NCBI GenBank assembly: GCA_050747245.1
Contig: JBOGNO010000004.1
Location: 62,001 to 126,000, forward strand
Origin: JBOGNO01 sp050747245
GTDB lineage: Bacteria > Acidobacteriota > Terriglobia > Acidiferrales > UBA7541
Reading direction: 5' to 3'
Length of the DNA: 64,000 bases
Below are positions 62,229-64,000 of the stretch, piece by piece. The translations under genes and the position numbers were made by a program. The notes under the pieces are model-generated. The model was not told the DNA's origin. It did not search any database and saw only the letters and a program-made list of their open reading frames with translations. Positions within the stretch are counted from its first letter, which is position 1; each line of letters opens with the position of its first letter.

Positions 62229-62538
62229 ACGACCGTCCCAGGTACCACGGGTCCACTAGCGCGCGCCAAATGAACTCGAGGTAATTTAGGGCGGCAGACG
62301 TGCGTTGTCAACCAAACGAAGGAGATGCTAAAGTTACAGGTCTGTCCGGATGCGAACTTGAAGTGTTCGCAAGCGGACAGTGGAAGCACTGTCTCCCGGC
62401 TTTGTGCGTCTAATTTCAAGCGAGTACGGATGGTTACGGGCTTGCTGCATAAAACAGCTTGAAACAATTTGACCGCGACGCACGTTTCAATGATTTGGGG
62501 TTAGCGCAACTCTAAGTATTCACGAGAGGACCGAAAAC
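62229..62538. other. Divergent intergenic region between pyrE and the TolC gene
   Basis: This 310-bp region separates two divergent genes. It contains the TGTCCG palindrome (62342-62380) and, overlapping its right arm, a perfect 7-bp hairpin GACAGTG/CACTGTC (62376-62393). No open frame of interest is seen. Confidence 0.6.
62342..62380. promoter_or_regulatory. TGTCCG-type 39-bp palindrome upstream of the TolC gene
   Basis: CTGTCCGGATGCGAAC and GTTCGCAAGCGGACAG form an inverted repeat matching at 14 of 16 positions with a 7-base centre. The half-site TGTCCGCTTGCG is shared with the palindrome at 41907-41945. It is centred about 180 bp before the TolC start codon. Confidence 0.6.
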
Positions 62539-64000
62539 ATGATGGAAAGGCTAACGCGTTCAGCCACAGCTGTGTTTCTGGCGATTCTCATGGTGGGAGC
62601 GCCAGTGATGGGGCAATCACAGCAGGATCAGCAACGGTCAAGGACGACAACTTATGACCCTGTGAAGGCGCAGCAAGCGAGCACGGATCAGAGCCAGATC
62701 CCTCCCGCGCCGCAAGCCTTCAAATTCCCGGCGGGTCAATACTTCGGCCGGGGGCCCCTTCCCTTTCCCAACCCACTGCGCCAATTGCTTCCGGTCAAGG
62801 TGGATCAGGCGGTGCTGACCAATTCGCCGAAAATCGACCAGCTCATTAAAGACGGAAAGATGTATCTATCGATTGACGACGCCATCTCGCTGGCTCTAGA
62901 GAACAACCTCGATATCGGAGTGCAAAGATACGGGCCGTGGATCGCCCAGACAGACTTGCTCCGAGCGATGGGCGGCGGCGCCATCCGCGGATCCTCGGGG
63001 ACGGGAACTGCGACGGCATTGGGATCCATCGCCAGCGCCTCCTTCGATCCGGTGATCAACACGAGCTTGAACTGGTCGCGGGCTTCCATTCCGGTCAACA
63101 ATCCGTTCATTTCCGGCACGGGGGTGGCGACACTCTCGGCGCTGACCAACCAGACAGCTCAGGCGAACGTGGACTACACGCAAGGATTTCACACCGGAAC
63201 TTCGATCGCTCTGGGGCTGGACAACACGAGGTCCTCAACAACCTCACCTGCGTCTCTCTTCAATCCAGCCGTCCAATCGGTCATGTTCATTAACGTGCAG
63301 CAGCAGCTCCTGAACGGATTCGGGCTGTTGCCCAACACGCGGTTCATTATCGAAGCAAAGTATGAGCAAGAGGTCGCGAAGCTGGCGTTCTCCGGCCAGG
63401 TGATTACGAGCGTGACGGCCGTCGAAAATAACTACTGGGAGCTGGTTTTTTCGCGCCAAAACGTGCAGGTAGAGGAGTCTGCAGTGGCCGCGGACGAAAA
63501 ACTCTACGAGGACAACAAGAAACAGCTGGAGATCGGAACGATGGCACCCCTCGATGTGGTGACGGCGCAATCCCAGCTCGCCAGTGACCAGCAAGCGCTG
63601 ATTGTCGCGCAAACGACGCAACTGCAGCAGCAGACCAATTTGCTCAATCTCCTTACGCGGAACCCCATGTCGGCGGATCTTCTGGACGTCGAACTTGTTC
63701 CAACCACGCCGGTATTCGCGCCGGAACAGACGGAAAACATGAGCCTCACAGACGCCGTCAAGGAAGCGTGGCAGAAGCGCGTGGAAGTTTTGGAGGCAGA
63801 GTACAACTTAAAGACCGCGGGCGTAGAAGTGAAGGCAACGAAGAACGCGCTCCTCCCTGTGCTGACGCTCTTCGGGCAGTATTCCGCTCAGGGTCTGGCG
63901 GGTAATTCGACGAGCAGTGTTTCCACGCCCACAGGGACGTTTACAGCAAATTTGAATAGTCCCGTGGTGGATAAGAACGGCAATCCAATTGGGCAGCAGT
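62539..64000 (+). CDS. TolC-family outer-membrane efflux protein, partial at window end
   Basis: The open frame runs from an ATG at 62539 to the window edge, giving 487 residues so far. It begins with a signal peptide (MMERLTRSATAVFLAILMVGAP) and continues with an OEP-type pattern: MYLSIDDAISLALENNLDI, NVQQQLLNGFGLLPNTRF, VTAVENNYWELVFSRQNVQV, EIGTMAPLDVVTAQSQLAS and a second repeat starting MSLTDAVKEAWQKR. TolC-type trimers form the outer-membrane channel of efflux and type I secretion systems. GAGAGGACC precedes the start. The upstream palindrome is shared with an ADOP gene. The 3' end is outside the window. Confidence 0.9.
   Translation, partial: MMERLTRSATAVFLAILMVGAPVMGQSQQDQQRSRTTTYDPVKAQQASTDQSQIPPAPQAFKFPAGQYFGRGPLPFPNPLRQLLPVKVDQAVLTNSPKIDQLIKDGKMYLSIDDAISLALENNLDIGVQRYGPWIAQTDLLRAMGGGAIRGSSGTGTATALGSIASASFDPVINTSLNWSRASIPVNNPFISGTGVATLSALTNQTAQANVDYTQGFHTGTSIALGLDNTRSSTTSPASLFNPAVQSVMFINVQQQLLNGFGLLPNTRFIIEAKYEQEVAKLAFSGQVITSVTAVENNYWELVFSRQNVQVEESAVAADEKLYEDNKKQLEIGTMAPLDVVTAQSQLASDQQALIVAQTTQLQQQTNLLNLLTRNPMSADLLDVELVPTTPVFAPEQTENMSLTDAVKEAWQKRVEVLEAEYNLKTAGVEVKATKNALLPVLTLFGQYSAQGLAGNSTSSVSTPTGTFTANLNSPVVDKNGNPIGQQ

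Noticed and set aside
1..64000. CRISPR array, tRNA or rRNA genes
   Set aside because: No regularly spaced repeat array was seen, and none of the intergenic stretches shows a tRNA cloverleaf or rRNA-like sequence. The 67-bp box pairs occur only two per locus and are not an array.

Overview
The window reads as a chromosomal segment of a GC-rich, Gram-negative soil bacterium of the phylum Acidobacteriota. The main support is two ADOP-type proteins (acidobacterial duplicated orphan permeases, FtsX/MacB-like permeases with no ATPase gene nearby). Further support comes from BshC (bacillithiol synthesis), many secreted metallopeptidases, a TolC-type outer-membrane channel, and a hrcA-grpE-dnaJ block run together with carAB. 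The taxonomic call is inference from gene content; there is no rRNA in the window. I saw no tRNA, rRNA, CRISPR array or intact transposase.

Layout. 0-4 kb: hemW, a LacD-type aldolase, a small DUF486 membrane-protein gene boxed by a perfect 19-bp inverted repeat, and a secreted DUF1264/OBAP protein. 4-15.4 kb: one long leftward gene train, hrcA-grpE-dnaJ-rsmE-lepB-carA-carB-dapA-like-bshC, mostly with overlaps or short gaps. It joins heat-shock control, a rRNA methylase, signal peptidase I, carbamoyl phosphate synthesis and bacillithiol synthesis. carA has no ATG/GTG/TTG that would give a full-length protein; a CTG behind a strong Shine-Dalgarno is the best start. 15.5-20.7 kb: an M1 peptidase and a membrane protein, convergent with an M13 peptidase. 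20.8-25.2 kb: a promoter-bearing dispersed repeat, then a TIR / transmembrane / cysteine-rich Sel1-repeat receptor-like protein downstream of an aldehyde dehydrogenase that has two plausible starts. 25.4-32.2 kb: first ADOP permease, a peptidoglycan-binding protein overlapping an HtrA protease, a YncE-like propeller and a Clp_N-NTF2 fusion.

32.4-33.8 kb: two tandem PilZ genes, each preceded by the same leader and a small ORF beginning MTFNGN. 33.9-45.3 kb: accessory metabolism (O-methyltransferase, secreted acetamidase-like protein, VOC protein, ICMT-like methyltransferase, alpha/beta hydrolase), a second ADOP permease, a DUF2207 remnant, a class I methyltransferase and a DUF2321 zinc-ribbon protein. 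45.8-48 kb: leuCD. 48-50.7 kb: a secreted beta-helix/PKD/HYR/PxKF protein broken by a frameshift. 51.3-54.3 kb: an EamA transporter and a secreted TPR-metallopeptidase. 54.3-62.2 kb: a leftward operon pyrE-truA-ALDH-small Cys protein-LeuA-like synthase-M20 peptidase-amidohydrolase. The right edge holds the start of a TolC-family gene.

Cross-cutting signals. (1) A dispersed repeat with two TCTAATCGAGACACA boxes exactly 67 bp apart occurs in three places, with a partial fourth; two copies carry a good sigma-70-like promoter. (2) A 39-bp imperfect palindrome built from TGTCCG..TGCG half-sites lies upstream of both the second ADOP gene and the TolC gene, suggesting a shared regulator of envelope/efflux functions. 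(3) The TIR-TM-Sel1 protein is the best candidate for an undescribed signalling or defence system.
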